14,264 bases of DNA from contig JAICVV010000019.1 in the NCBI GenBank assembly GCA_025935155.1, positions 1-14,264 on the forward strand, given 5' to 3'. Shown piece by piece: positions 1-7,052 of the stretch. The notes below the pieces were generated by a model. It saw nothing but the letters and a program-made list of their open reading frames with translations. It searched no databases and was not told where the DNA came from. The position numbers and the translations under genes are program-made. Numbering within the stretch: the stretch's first letter is position 1; each line of letters starts with the position of its first letter. This DNA is from Alphaproteobacteria bacterium (GTDB lineage Bacteria; Pseudomonadota; Alphaproteobacteria; Micropepsales; Micropepsaceae).

Positions 1-1973
1 CCGAGCACGTCTTTCATGGGCTGAAGCCAGGCATCGTAGTGCTGCCACGCTTCCACTTTCTTCTTCTGGATCGGCTGCCGGACCTGCTCGGAACTTGAGG
101 TGCGAATGCTGCGTTCGGTTTCGTGAGAACGCAGGCAAGTTTCCTCGAAAGGAAGCCCGCAATATTCGAGCAGCCGGCGGATTTCCGTTTCCGGATCGCC
201 TAACAGATGCTCGTGGATGACCCGATGCACGCGGCCGGGAAGCACCCGGTCGAAGTGGTCCATCACCTCGACATAGTCGCGATAATACCGCGCGATTTCT
301 GTCTGATCGTATGCCATGAGCAGAGCGCCGGGCGCGAAGGCCTGCTTGTAGCAGGAGAAGCCGCAGGCCAGCGGATGCCGGCGCGCATCGACGATCTTGG
401 CATTGGGCAATATGACCTGAATCAGGCCGGTGTATACGAAGTTGTTGCCCCCTTTGTCGGTGAAAAAAGGACGGCCCAGCTTTCTTTGATACCGTGTGCG
501 CTCGAGATATTCCTCCCCGAGCCGCCGCAATGCAGTGTCGTCGAGATCCGACAGGAGGTCGGGGAAGGACCTCTCCGGGTATTTCGCGGCAAGCTCGCCG
601 ACCATATCCCCAAGATCGGGCAATTCCATCGTGCCTTCGACCTGGGAATGGCTGGCAAGTATCTGCTCCACAAGGGTCGATCCGGCACGCGCCATTCCCA
701 CGATAAAGATGGGGTCCGGCCCTGGGCAGCCCGTGTTTTTTCGCGGCGCAAAGAATTCCGGTGTAAAGAATTCTTTGGCCCGCATTATGTCGTTGTGGAG
801 CAAATCCGCATTGTACTTGATGTAGGGCCGCCGGAGCCCGTTGCCCTTCTGGTAATGCTCAAAGGATTCTGCATAAGCGCCCTCGCTTTCGAGCGCGGCG
901 CCCAGGGCAAACTCGAGATGGCAGCGCAAACTGTCGGAGAGGCCGCTGCGATCGAGCTGACCGCGCATTGTGGCGATATCCGCCGGCGTGAAGCGGTAGG
1001 TCTTCAGATCTGCCAATCCCCACCATGCCGCGCCATAGCTTGGGTCCAGTTCGAGACATTTGCGGTAAGCATCGATGACGATCTGCGTATCGAGCCCGAG
1101 GGTTCGCGCTCCAAGCGCGTAATTGACCCAGACAACCCGATCGTCGATCGTCTGGGGACGAAGCTTTTCGAGCAGGCGAAGCGCTTCCTCGCGCTCGCCG
1201 CGCATCGCGAGATTGCCGACAAGCAGACTTTCGAGGTGTGGATCGCCGGGATGTTTCTTCAGGAGAATCTGCAGCTCGGCGTTCGCTGCCTTCCAGTCCA
1301 TCCGTTCCGTGAGAGCCATGCAGTAGAAGTAGCGCGTTGCATCACAGTCCGGCGCGAGTTCCAACGCCTCCTTGAGCGCCAACTCGGCCTCCCGCAGGCG
1401 CCCCATCCGCAGCACCAGCTCCCCCAACATCCGGCGGGCAAGGACATCGGTCGGGCTAACCTCGATCCATTGCCGCAGCATGTTCTCCGTTTTGACGTCT
1501 TCGGCGCCGCCCGCAGCATCTTCGATCAGCTTGAGTTCTCGCAACGATAGCCGCGTGTGCTGGACATAGGCCTTCTGCGCGCCGGCCACATCGCCCTTTT
1601 GCGCCAGCCGATGACCCAATTCCCGCCACGCCGCAGGATGATTTGGCTCCAGCGCCACAGCGCGCGACAGGCGATCGATGGCTTGGTCGTTTGCATCGAG
1701 CCGTCCGAGCAAGAGGCCAAGCTCATAGTGAACAGAGGCGACATTGGGATACTCGTCGGCCATCCATTCAATAAGCGATCGCGCGCCTTCTATCGCTCCG
1801 ATCAGGCAGATGCCGCTCATCAGCAGGAGCAGCGCCTGCGGTTGACCGGGGTAGACGTCGAGGATTTCGCTAGCCGCCGTGGCCGCGCTCTCGGGGTCGG
1901 TGGCGAGCAATGCTGCCGCCGCCGTCAAGGTTGCCGAGAGACTGTCCTGTTGAACCGGAACGGACCCGTGCAT
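1..1973 (-). CDS. TPR-repeat sulfotransferase (partial, C-terminus off the left edge)
   Basis: This is the downstream paralog of the neighbouring sulfotransferase gene. Reading the minus strand from ATG at 1973 gives 657 codons with no stop before the window edge; by comparison with the neighbour about 16 residues are missing. Residues about 30-400 are helical TPR-type repeats with alternating hydrophobic and Ala/Leu-rich helices. A sulfotransferase domain follows from about residue 420. It opens with the 5'-phosphosulfate-binding loop IFIVGMARAGSTLVEQ, has a downstream Glu in VEGTMELP (the position of the catalytic base in tyrosylprotein sulfotransferase-like enzymes), and a 3'-phosphate-binding segment VDARRHPL. 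Known family role: transfer of sulfate from PAPS to a protein or glycan acceptor. The acceptor here is unknown. Oddity: the usual DKMPxN motif reads DKGGNN. The start lies 9 nt after the stop of the upstream gene. The stop TAG itself forms part of the ribosome binding site (TAGGAAAG), so translation is probably coupled. Confidence 0.9.
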   Translation of the reverse strand, partial: MHGSVPVQQDSLSATLTAAAALLATDPESAATAASEILDVYPGQPQALLLLMSGICLIGAIEGARSLIEWMADEYPNVASVHYELGLLLGRLDANDQAIDRLSRAVALEPNHPAAWRELGHRLAQKGDVAGAQKAYVQHTRLSLRELKLIEDAAGGAEDVKTENMLRQWIEVSPTDVLARRMLGELVLRMGRLREAELALKEALELAPDCDATRYFYCMALTERMDWKAANAELQILLKKHPGDPHLESLLVGNLAMRGEREEALRLLEKLRPQTIDDRVVWVNYALGARTLGLDTQIVIDAYRKCLELDPSYGAAWWGLADLKTYRFTPADIATMRGQLDRSGLSDSLRCHLEFALGAALESEGAYAESFEHYQKGNGLRRPYIKYNADLLHNDIMRAKEFFTPEFFAPRKNTGCPGPDPIFIVGMARAGSTLVEQILASHSQVEGTMELPDLGDMVGELAAKYPERSFPDLLSDLDDTALRRLGEEYLERTRYQRKLGRPFFTDKGGNNFVYTGLIQVILPNAKIVDARRHPLACGFSCYKQAFAPGALLMAYDQTEIARYYRDYVEVMDHFDRVLPGRVHRVIHEHLLGDPETEIRRLLEYCGLPFEETCLRSHETERSIRTSSSEQVRQPIQKKKVEAWQHYDAWLQPMKDVL

Positions 1974-1982
1974 GGAACTTTC

Positions 1983-4007
1983 CTAAATTAGACCCGGCAC
2001 GGCTGGGTAGGCGTTCACCACCGCTCCGAGTGCCACCTCAAGCGGCCGGAGCCATCGTTCGTAGTTTCGCCATTGCCCAAGCGAATCTTTATAGATTGGC
2101 TGCCTGACCTGTTCCGAGCTGATGGTGCGAATGCCACGTTCCGTCGCATGGAACCGCAGACAGCTCTCCTCGAAGGGCAGGCCACAATGATCCAGCAGCC
2201 GGCCTATTTCGCGTTCCGGATCCTGCACCAGATTTTCATAGATCACGCGATGAACGCGGCCGGGCAGCACACGGTCGAAATGCGCAAGCAAATCCACATA
2301 GCCGAGATAGTAAGCGCCCATATCGGCGAGGTCGTACGACGGACCTTGCAGACTCGGAAATATCTGCCTGAAGTTGGAAAAGCAGCAGTCGAGCGGATGG
2401 CGGCGCGCATCGATGATCCTGGCGTTGGGCAGCATAGCCAAAATCCATCCGAGATGATGAAAGTTCGTAGGCATCTTGTCGGTGAAATATGGCTTCGATG
2501 TCTTGCGATGCGGACGGCAGCGCTCGAGATACTCCTCCCCCAGCGTCTTCAGACTCTCGCCTTTCAGGAAGTTGTCTGAGCCGCCTGCCGCTTCGTTGGT
2601 ATCTGCGTCTTTCGATTCGAGCCTGCGAACGATCGCGGCAAGCGACGGAAGTTCACCGGCCCCTTCGACAAGCGAATGACTGGCTAAAATCTGCTCGATG
2701 AGAGTCGAGCCTGAGCGCGCCAGGCCCAGAATGAAAATCGGGGCGGCGGACGGGCAGCCCCGATCCGCAGGACTGTCAAAGAAGGCGGCGGTAAAGCGGC
2801 TCTTCTCGCGCGCGATGCCTTCCGAAATGCTTGCGAAATCGTAGGGATTTCCGAGGCGGATAAGGGCGTTGCCGCGCTGATAATGCGCGAACGATTCGTC
2901 GTACTGGCGAAGGTCTTCAAGCGCTTTGCCAAGCGCAAAGTGCAGATATTCTTGTTGTCCCTCACTCGAGCCGTCCCGGACCAGCCCACTGCGCATGTCC
3001 TGCAGATCGGCGGGGCTAAAGTGGAAGGTTCTGAGGTTCGCAAGGCCCCACCATGCTTCGGTGCGGCGGGAATCGAGCTCCAGGACCTTTCGATAGGCGG
3101 CTACGCACGGACCTTGCCGGCCAGCGACCCTCAATACATGCGCATAGGTCAGCCAGAGTTCGGGCCATTCCGCTTCCGTGCGCAACAGGTCTTCACAGGA
3201 GCGAATTGCCTCCTCGGCTTGGCCCGAAGCGGAGAGCGCCTGCGCCTTCAGCCGGCGATATTCCCGATTGTCTGGATCGTCCTCCAAAAGAATGTCGAGC
3301 TGGCGAAGTTCCTCGTCCGGCTTGAGCTGCTGCCGCAGGCTCGAAATGTAGTTCACACGGCCACTCTGAAAGGGCGGAGCAATCTCGAGCGTGCGCTTGA
3401 ACAGCTCTTCGGCGGTTTCGAAGTGACCGGCCCGCATATGCAGTTTGCCCAGAAGCTCCAACGCGTGCAGATCGGTCGAAAAGACGTTCAGGTAATCCCG
3501 CATCACGTTTTCTGCGATTTCAGCCTGATCCGTTTCAAGTGCACTCACTTGTTCGAGCGTCATGAGATCGCTGGCGGATGAGGCGAATTGCTGGGCGAAC
3601 GCATCGGCCGCCCCCGGCATGTTGCCGCTCGCGGCCAGGAGATCTCCCAAAACCCGCCAGGCCTGCGCATGCTTTGGCTCCAGAGCGATTACGCAAGAGA
3701 GCGAGCGGAGAGCTGCTTCCTGTTCGCCCATGTCGGCCAGCAGTAACGCGAGTTCGAAATGGAGCGTCGCCAAACGCGGCGTCTCCGAGATCATCGATTC
3801 CAGCATGACGCGGGCGCCGGCAAGATCGCCCCGCGCGCGGCGTCCATCGACCAGCAACTGGAGCGCCTGCTGCTGCCCCGGAGCGAGCTTCAAAATCTCC
3901 TGGATCTGCCGTTCGGCCTCATTGGGATCGCTCTCCAGACAATGCGCCGCGCTGGCGATCCCGTTCCAGAGAGAGCCGGCATCGTTGAATGTACGGACCT
4001 GTTCCAT
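1983..4007 (-). CDS. TPR-repeat sulfotransferase
   Basis: This is a 674-residue soluble protein with no signal peptide. Residues about 15-400 are TPR-like repeats, for example the helices around ALELLGKLHMRAGHFETAEE and the WGLANL segment shared with the paralog. From about residue 420 there is a PAPS-dependent sulfotransferase domain (Sulfotransfer_3 / tyrosylprotein sulfotransferase-like). Its motifs are the 5'-PSB loop IFILGLARSGSTLIEQ, the Glu of VEGAGELP, the canonical FTDKMPTNF, and the 3'-phosphate segment IDARRHPLDCCFSNF. The C-terminal part also shares EQVRQPI and HFDRVLPGRVHRVI with the downstream gene, so the pair arose by tandem duplication. It is the first gene of the operon. The ATG at 4007 has AAGGG about 12 nt upstream and no better start is seen. 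Substrate is unknown; proteins of this class usually act on a secreted glycan or protein. The TPRs probably bind partner or substrate (inference). Confidence 0.93.
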   Translation of the reverse strand: MEQVRTFNDAGSLWNGIASAAHCLESDPNEAERQIQEILKLAPGQQQALQLLVDGRRARGDLAGARVMLESMISETPRLATLHFELALLLADMGEQEAALRSLSCVIALEPKHAQAWRVLGDLLAASGNMPGAADAFAQQFASSASDLMTLEQVSALETDQAEIAENVMRDYLNVFSTDLHALELLGKLHMRAGHFETAEELFKRTLEIAPPFQSGRVNYISSLRQQLKPDEELRQLDILLEDDPDNREYRRLKAQALSASGQAEEAIRSCEDLLRTEAEWPELWLTYAHVLRVAGRQGPCVAAYRKVLELDSRRTEAWWGLANLRTFHFSPADLQDMRSGLVRDGSSEGQQEYLHFALGKALEDLRQYDESFAHYQRGNALIRLGNPYDFASISEGIAREKSRFTAAFFDSPADRGCPSAAPIFILGLARSGSTLIEQILASHSLVEGAGELPSLAAIVRRLESKDADTNEAAGGSDNFLKGESLKTLGEEYLERCRPHRKTSKPYFTDKMPTNFHHLGWILAMLPNARIIDARRHPLDCCFSNFRQIFPSLQGPSYDLADMGAYYLGYVDLLAHFDRVLPGRVHRVIYENLVQDPEREIGRLLDHCGLPFEESCLRFHATERGIRTISSEQVRQPIYKDSLGQWRNYERWLRPLEVALGAVVNAYPAVPGLI

Positions 4008-4028
4008 GCGCGCGACACCCTTGAAACG

Positions 4029-4057
4029 CTAAATCGGCGCCGATTTCGAGAGGTCAA
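4029..4057 (-). promoter_or_regulatory. Possible promoter of the sulfotransferase operon
   Basis: Reading the minus strand, TTGACC (4057-4052) is a near-consensus -35. It is followed after 17 nt by a poor -10, ATTTAG (4034-4029). A transcript would start near 4022 and have a leader of about 15 nt that still contains the AAGGG ribosome binding site. The spacer is largely filled by the perfect palindrome described separately. The -35 is good and the -10 is weak, so this is tentative. Confidence 0.3.
4031..4046. promoter_or_regulatory. Perfect 16-bp palindrome, operator-like
   Basis: AAATCGGCGCCGATTT is a perfect palindrome with no central spacer. It is centred 31 bases upstream of the sulfotransferase ATG and lies between the tentative -35 and -10. 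The absence of a loop and of a T-run argues against a terminator and for a binding site of a dimeric regulator. Which regulator is unknown. Confidence 0.5.
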
Positions 4058-4160
4058 TCCAACCAGCCCAACGCCAGCTTAGTAACGGCGCACGGGAGAT
4101 GTGTCCAGCAGAGCACCTCCGCGCCGCCGCCGTGTGCAAAGCACAGCGCATGCGCAAATC

Positions 4161-4189
4161 TTGGCACTTCTCATGGCGGCCGCTATAGT
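4161..4189 (+). promoter_or_regulatory. Sigma70-like promoter of the cysteine-rich repeat gene
   Basis: TTGGCA (4161-4166) and TATAGT (4184-4189) are separated by exactly 17 bp. Both hexamers are close to consensus (5 of 6 each). Transcription would begin near 4196, giving a leader of about 15 nt with GGGA (4202-4205) just before the ATG at 4211. The spacer contains ATGGCGGCCGC, an 11-mer also found in the spacer of the tRNA-Arg promoter. Confidence 0.65.
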
Positions 4190-4210
4190 CGCAGGAAAGA
4201 TGGGATAGCA

Positions 4211-4600
4211 ATGACCAGAATAGCGACGATCTGCCTTTTGTTGACGTCTTGCGTAGCCGCCTACGCCGGGCCACCGCCGAAAGGGCCGGGCCCTGCCCCA
4301 TGCATATCGGCAGTACAGAAATTTTGCGCTGGTGTTCCCGTCGGATTTGGCCGCCGGCTCGCTTGCCTTGCCGAGCACAAAGCGCAACTTACGCCCGCCT
4401 GCCGCGAACGCCTCGCGCTCATGCAAAGCGTGTTCGAAGAAGGGCAGAAGTCCATAAGAAAGACCGAAGCCTACCTGGAAAAGCACGATCCTGAGGAAGC
4501 AAAGGCGTTCAAAAAACTGACCAGCCCTCCCCCCGATCAGCCTGTTTCCAATGCCGCCGCTCCCAACAATGCGGCACCCGCAGCGGCCACGCCCAGATAG
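4211..4600 (+). CDS. Small secreted cysteine-rich-repeat protein
   Basis: This is a 129-residue protein with a Sec-type signal peptide, probably cut after VAAYA (residue 19), and a mature form exported to the periplasm or beyond. Residues 31-64 carry four cysteines (C31, C39, C52, C64) in the pattern C-x7-FC-x12-CL-x3-H-x4-L-x3-C with a G-x-GRR element. This matches the Cys-rich repeat known from Golgi apparatus protein 1 / FGF-receptor-like proteins (Pfam Cys_rich_FGFR), found as single copies in many proteobacterial exported proteins. Function of the bacterial versions is not established. A charged helix (about 70-105) and a Pro/Ala-rich tail follow. The gene is monocistronic, divergent from the sulfotransferases, and has its own strong-looking promoter. 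Start chosen because of GGGA 5 nt upstream and the signal peptide immediately after. Confidence 0.85.
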   Translation: MTRIATICLLLTSCVAAYAGPPPKGPGPAPCISAVQKFCAGVPVGFGRRLACLAEHKAQLTPACRERLALMQSVFEEGQKSIRKTEAYLEKHDPEEAKAFKKLTSPPPDQPVSNAAAPNNAAPAAATPR

Positions 4601-4709
4601 TCATCGTGGAATAGCCGGAGAGAACATAGCCAGTCACGCCGGCAGCCGCTGCCATGATCGCAAACACGGCGCATTCGGCAACGCAGCCCTTAATGCGGTG
4701 GAATTTCAC
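4509..4709 (-). CDS. Possible small membrane protein at the end of the Tad operon (doubtful)
   Basis: A GTG at 4709 overlaps the TGA of the preceding TadE-like gene (GTGA), an arrangement typical of translational coupling. It opens a 66-codon frame. Residues 1-8 are basic (VKFHRIKG) and residues about 12-43 are strongly hydrophobic, containing AECAVFAIMAAAAGVTGYV, as expected for one membrane segment. Against it: no clear Shine-Dalgarno sequence, and the C-terminal 30 residues are antisense to the Pro/Ala-rich tail of the cysteine-rich-repeat gene and look like random translation. Either the gene is real and the two 3' ends overlap by 92 nt, or it is a chance frame. Confidence 0.25.
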   Translation of the reverse strand: MKFHRIKGCVAECAVFAIMAAAAGVTGYVLSGYSTMTIWAWPLRVPHCWERRHWKQADRGEGWSVF

Positions 4710-5110
4710 CCGGCAGAGCCGCCTGAGCGCCTGGCATCCGGAAAGCAGGAGGTCGCGGTGAGAATGACCGAAGGCGCGCCGAAATACCGGCTGAAAAATG
4801 CGTATGGGTAGGACGCGCTGACCTGGTCTCCGCAAGGCGCAACCGCAAAGGTGAAGATGCTGGCCGGCACGCTGATGCCGAGCGAATTGGTCGCGGCGTA
4901 AGATTGGATACTGGATGCAGACGGGCAGGTGGTGGGCGTGACCACCGCGCAGCGGGCCGCCGCCTCGACGCCGTTTTCCAGGCCGAACTGGGTCCAGAGC
5001 GCAAGACCGGCATCGATAATGCCCCAGACCAGGATTATGAAAATCGGCGCAGTCATGCCGAACTCTATGGCACTGGTACCCCTGCGATTCTTCAGAAGAT
5101 TGCGGCGCAT
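4706..5110 (-). CDS. TadE-like minor pilin (third gene of the pilin operon)
   Basis: This is a 134-residue pseudopilin-like protein. The N-terminus RRNLLKNRRG followed by TSAIEF gives the prepilin-peptidase pattern G/x4-E (G11, E16). A hydrophobic helix follows (MTAPIFIILVWGIIDAGLAL, residues about 19-38). These are hallmarks of TadE, a minor component of the tight-adherence (Flp) pilus that sits in the inner membrane and helps assemble the pilus. The rest is a short periplasmic domain with four cysteines. The ATG at 5110 is 2 nt after the TAA of the previous gene, so translation is almost certainly coupled. The reading frame remains open upstream to 5560, but that part is the wrong frame of the neighbouring gene, and the TadE signature starts right at this ATG. 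Confidence 0.9.
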   Translation of the reverse strand: MRRNLLKNRRGTSAIEFGMTAPIFIILVWGIIDAGLALWTQFGLENGVEAAARCAVVTPTTCPSASSIQSYAATNSLGISVPASIFTFAVAPCGDQVSASYPYAFFSRYFGAPSVILTATSCFPDARRSGGSAG

Positions 5111-5112
5111 CG

Positions 5113-5613
5113 TTATTGGATCCTCACCGTCGCCTGTTTGCTCAAGTTGATCGTGGCGGGAATTCCCGGGTAGGCCAGCAGAGTTGCGTACTGCTTGGTT
5201 GCAGTTACCTGGGCGAAGGTGCCGGCGCTGAGACCGTCGCTGCATGTGGACGTGCACGACGTGGCGGTAACGCCTGTTGCGGTGGGACAGCCGCAAAACT
5301 CTGCACTCGTGACGGTCACATTTTTCAGGCTGGTCGATGCTTGAGCCGCCGCGGTCATCGCGTTCGGATCGTAGCTGTATTGCACCGCATAGGACGCGCC
5401 CGAATGGGCGGCATTCGCAAGCTGGGTGTCGGTATACACCCCGAGGCCGAGATCGACGGTAGCGATCGCGAGGCCGATCAATATCGGTGCAATCATTGCA
5501 AACTCGATTGCGGTCACACCGTCGATATTCCGCCGCGCCTTGAGAACGAAGCTGAGGCAACGGGCGGCCACGTTCTTTGGAAGCGCCATTATTCCCATGG
5601 GAATCTCGTACAC
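5113..5613 (-). CDS. TadE-like minor pilin (second gene of the pilin operon)
   Basis: This is a 166-residue protein with the TadE pattern: basic leader, G32/VTAIEF with Glu at +5 (E37), then a hydrophobic helix (MIAPILIGLAIATVDLGLGV). It is a paralog of the next gene in the helix region only. The periplasmic part has a Cys-rich loop (FCGCP ... SCTSTCSDG, five Cys within about 20 residues), suggesting disulfide bonds. The start is GTG at 5613. GGAG (5622-5625) lies 8 nt before it and overlaps the stop codon of the TadG-like gene (GGAGTAG). ATGs at 5598 and 5589 are in frame but less well spaced. The 5-nt gap to the preceding gene and 2-nt gap to the following gene show one operon. Confidence 0.88.
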   Translation of the reverse strand: MYEIPMGIMALPKNVAARCLSFVLKARRNIDGVTAIEFAMIAPILIGLAIATVDLGLGVYTDTQLANAAHSGASYAVQYSYDPNAMTAAAQASTSLKNVTVTSAEFCGCPTATGVTATSCTSTCSDGLSAGTFAQVTATKQYATLLAYPGIPATINLSKQATVRIQ

Positions 5614-5618
5614 CGTTC

Positions 5619-6947
5619 CTACTCCAACAAAGTTGCAGGCGTGGTAATCGCCTTGATGCCGAAGCCAGCGCAGTTCACCTGCAGGCTGCTGTTCCCGACC
5701 ATCTGGATTGTGTCAGCAACGATCTGTGTGCAGGGCTGGTTGGCGCTCGAATTGCCGGCCCACTGCAACGCGCCCTTGGATACATAGACAGCACCGGTAA
5801 AGACCTGCGAGTCGCCGCCGGCAAACTTGAAGCTGGTGCTGATCGGCATGTGGCGGTCTCCGAATGCAACGATGCCTGCCGTCGGACCCGTGGCCGGAGC
5901 CGAAAGGTTGATCGACGCTCCGCCTGTAATGCTCGCATTGGCGTAACTGGAACCCGAAGACGAGGTGAAGACGAGCGTTACACCCGTCCCGGTCAGCGAA
6001 CTCTGGCCGGTCATCGAAAGGCTGCCGCTATCCAGATAGTAAATTCCCGGATTGAGGCTGAGATGCGCCTGCGATTTGATAGCGATCCCGCCGCAATAGA
6101 CGCCGGGCGAAATGGTGACGTCCTTGTTCGTCGAATAGTTGTGCTGGTCGCAGCCGCTATACGACGGGTAATTGACGTCGGCATAGGGATCGGGAACGGA
6201 CCGGTAGCCGGTCACAATCCCGTTCGTTGCGGTGATTCCGTTATTGCCGGAAACCGCCCCTACCACTCCCACGAAGGAGGTCGACAGGCGCGAAGAACCG
6301 CCGACATTGAGCGCCGAAGAACTATTGGCAGAATCGTCTATGACGGCGCACTTGACCAGGTTCACGGTCACGGAGCCCTGCTCGCTGTAGGCGCCTGCTG
6401 CGATGGGGTTCAACGCCAGGACGCAAGGCTGCCCCTGCGGAACGGCCACGGCGCGCGCTCTCACGATATACGGCGTCGATCCCCAGACGCCGGTGAAGAG
6501 CCGGGGCTTGGCCTGCGTGACAATGACTTCGATTGCGCCAGGGTTGTTTTTGTTCGGACCGGACGTAGGGGGAGAGTTGAGCGCGACAACCGTTTGGTCC
6601 TGCCCGCTCACGAAACCATAGGACGCTGCAACCGCCTTTGCTTGCGCCTTGCCATTGTCGTTGGCCCCGCCGCTCACGGCGACGGCGGCACTCATTGCCG
6701 CGGAGTCCGCTGCATGCTGCAGATTTTTTTGCGTATGCAGCAGCATGCCCTCTTCCGTCCCGTAGGCGGCCATGCCGACGAGCACAGGCATCGCCACGGC
6801 TGTGATGATCGCATAATTTCCGGACTCGTCGGCGCTGAACCGCCGCACCAGTGCGCGCAGCGTGCGGCACGTCCGTGCCTGGAGCGGCGGACTTGAATGT
6901 TCACGCGGACTGACCGGATGCGTGCGATCCGCGGCATCTTTCGCCAT
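5619..6947 (-). CDS. TadG-like pilus-assembly protein (first gene of the pilin operon)
   Basis: This is a 442-residue protein. After a long basic cytoplasmic leader (residues 1-42) comes SGNYAIITAVAMPVLVGMAA, the N-terminal membrane segment of TadG-like proteins, then a helix rich in QHAADSAAMSAA typical of this family (TadE/TadG-like, Pfam TadG N-terminal). TadG lacks the Glu at +5, as here. The periplasmic part from about residue 150 is Ser/Gly/Asn-rich with repeating beta-strand-like segments (SQAHLSLNPGIYYLDSGSLS) and no recognisable von Willebrand A motif. Role: inner-membrane-anchored assembly factor of the tight-adherence pilus. No ATPase, secretin or major pilin lies nearby, so the rest of the machinery must be elsewhere. 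GGTGGG (6957-6962) 9 nt upstream supports ATG at 6947. That start codon lies in a hairpin described separately. Confidence 0.9.
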   Translation of the reverse strand: MAKDAADRTHPVSPREHSSPPLQARTCRTLRALVRRFSADESGNYAIITAVAMPVLVGMAAYGTEEGMLLHTQKNLQHAADSAAMSAAVAVSGGANDNGKAQAKAVAASYGFVSGQDQTVVALNSPPTSGPNKNNPGAIEVIVTQAKPRLFTGVWGSTPYIVRARAVAVPQGQPCVLALNPIAAGAYSEQGSVTVNLVKCAVIDDSANSSSALNVGGSSRLSTSFVGVVGAVSGNNGITATNGIVTGYRSVPDPYADVNYPSYSGCDQHNYSTNKDVTISPGVYCGGIAIKSQAHLSLNPGIYYLDSGSLSMTGQSSLTGTGVTLVFTSSSGSSYANASITGGASINLSAPATGPTAGIVAFGDRHMPISTSFKFAGGDSQVFTGAVYVSKGALQWAGNSSANQPCTQIVADTIQMVGNSSLQVNCAGFGIKAITTPATLLE

Positions 6948-6982
6948 TGCCGTAAGCCCACCGTTATTTATGGCGAAAGATG
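6935..6982 (-). promoter_or_regulatory. 13-bp inverted repeat enclosing the TadG-like start codon and ribosome binding site
   Basis: CATCTTTCGCCAT at 6935-6947 is perfectly complementary to ATGGCGAAAGATG at 6970-6982, with 22 nt between. In the minus-strand mRNA the 3' arm is the first 13 nt of the coding sequence (ATG GCG AAA GAT G). The loop holds the Shine-Dalgarno GGTGGG. Folding would bury the start codon of the first gene of the pilin operon in a 13-bp stem. The repeat is directly visible; a regulatory role is inference. Confidence 0.6.
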
Positions 6983-6993
6983 GGCTGGCGCCT

Positions 6994-7009
6994 GTTAAGG
7001 GCGCGTAAA
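6994..7009 (-). promoter_or_regulatory. CtrA-box-like site (proximal)
   Basis: On the minus strand this reads TTTA-CGCGCCC-TTAAC, matching the CtrA consensus TTAA-N7-TTAA(C) at all but one position. It lies 46-61 nt upstream of the TadG-like start. CtrA is the alphaproteobacterial cell-cycle response regulator that controls pilus genes in Caulobacter. A single such match could be chance in an AT-rich stretch. Confidence 0.3.
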
Positions 7010-7052
7010 ATTTTATTTCTGTCTTTCAGGCAAACTAGATTATGCGAATATT

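Noticed and set aside
207..1550. 447-codon plus-strand frame
   Set aside because: It is exactly antisense to the TPR-sulfotransferase reading frame; its translation has no recognisable motif while the minus strand does.
4641..4653. Small hairpin GGCAG-CCG-CTGCC as a terminator after the cysteine-rich gene
   Set aside because: Only 5 bp of stem and no T-run on either strand.
5113..5560. N-terminal extension of the third pilin gene up to 5560
   Set aside because: The Arg/Cys-rich translation is the wrong frame of the second pilin gene. The TadE leader and membrane helix begin at the ATG at 5110.
5577..6896. 439-codon plus-strand frame opposite the TadG-like gene
   Set aside because: Antisense shadow rich in Arg and Gly with no domain; the minus strand has a clear TadG signature and operon spacing.
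6970..7008. 12-codon plus-strand mini-frame beginning MAKD
   Set aside because: It starts like the TadG-like gene only because of the inverted repeat, and has no ribosome binding site.
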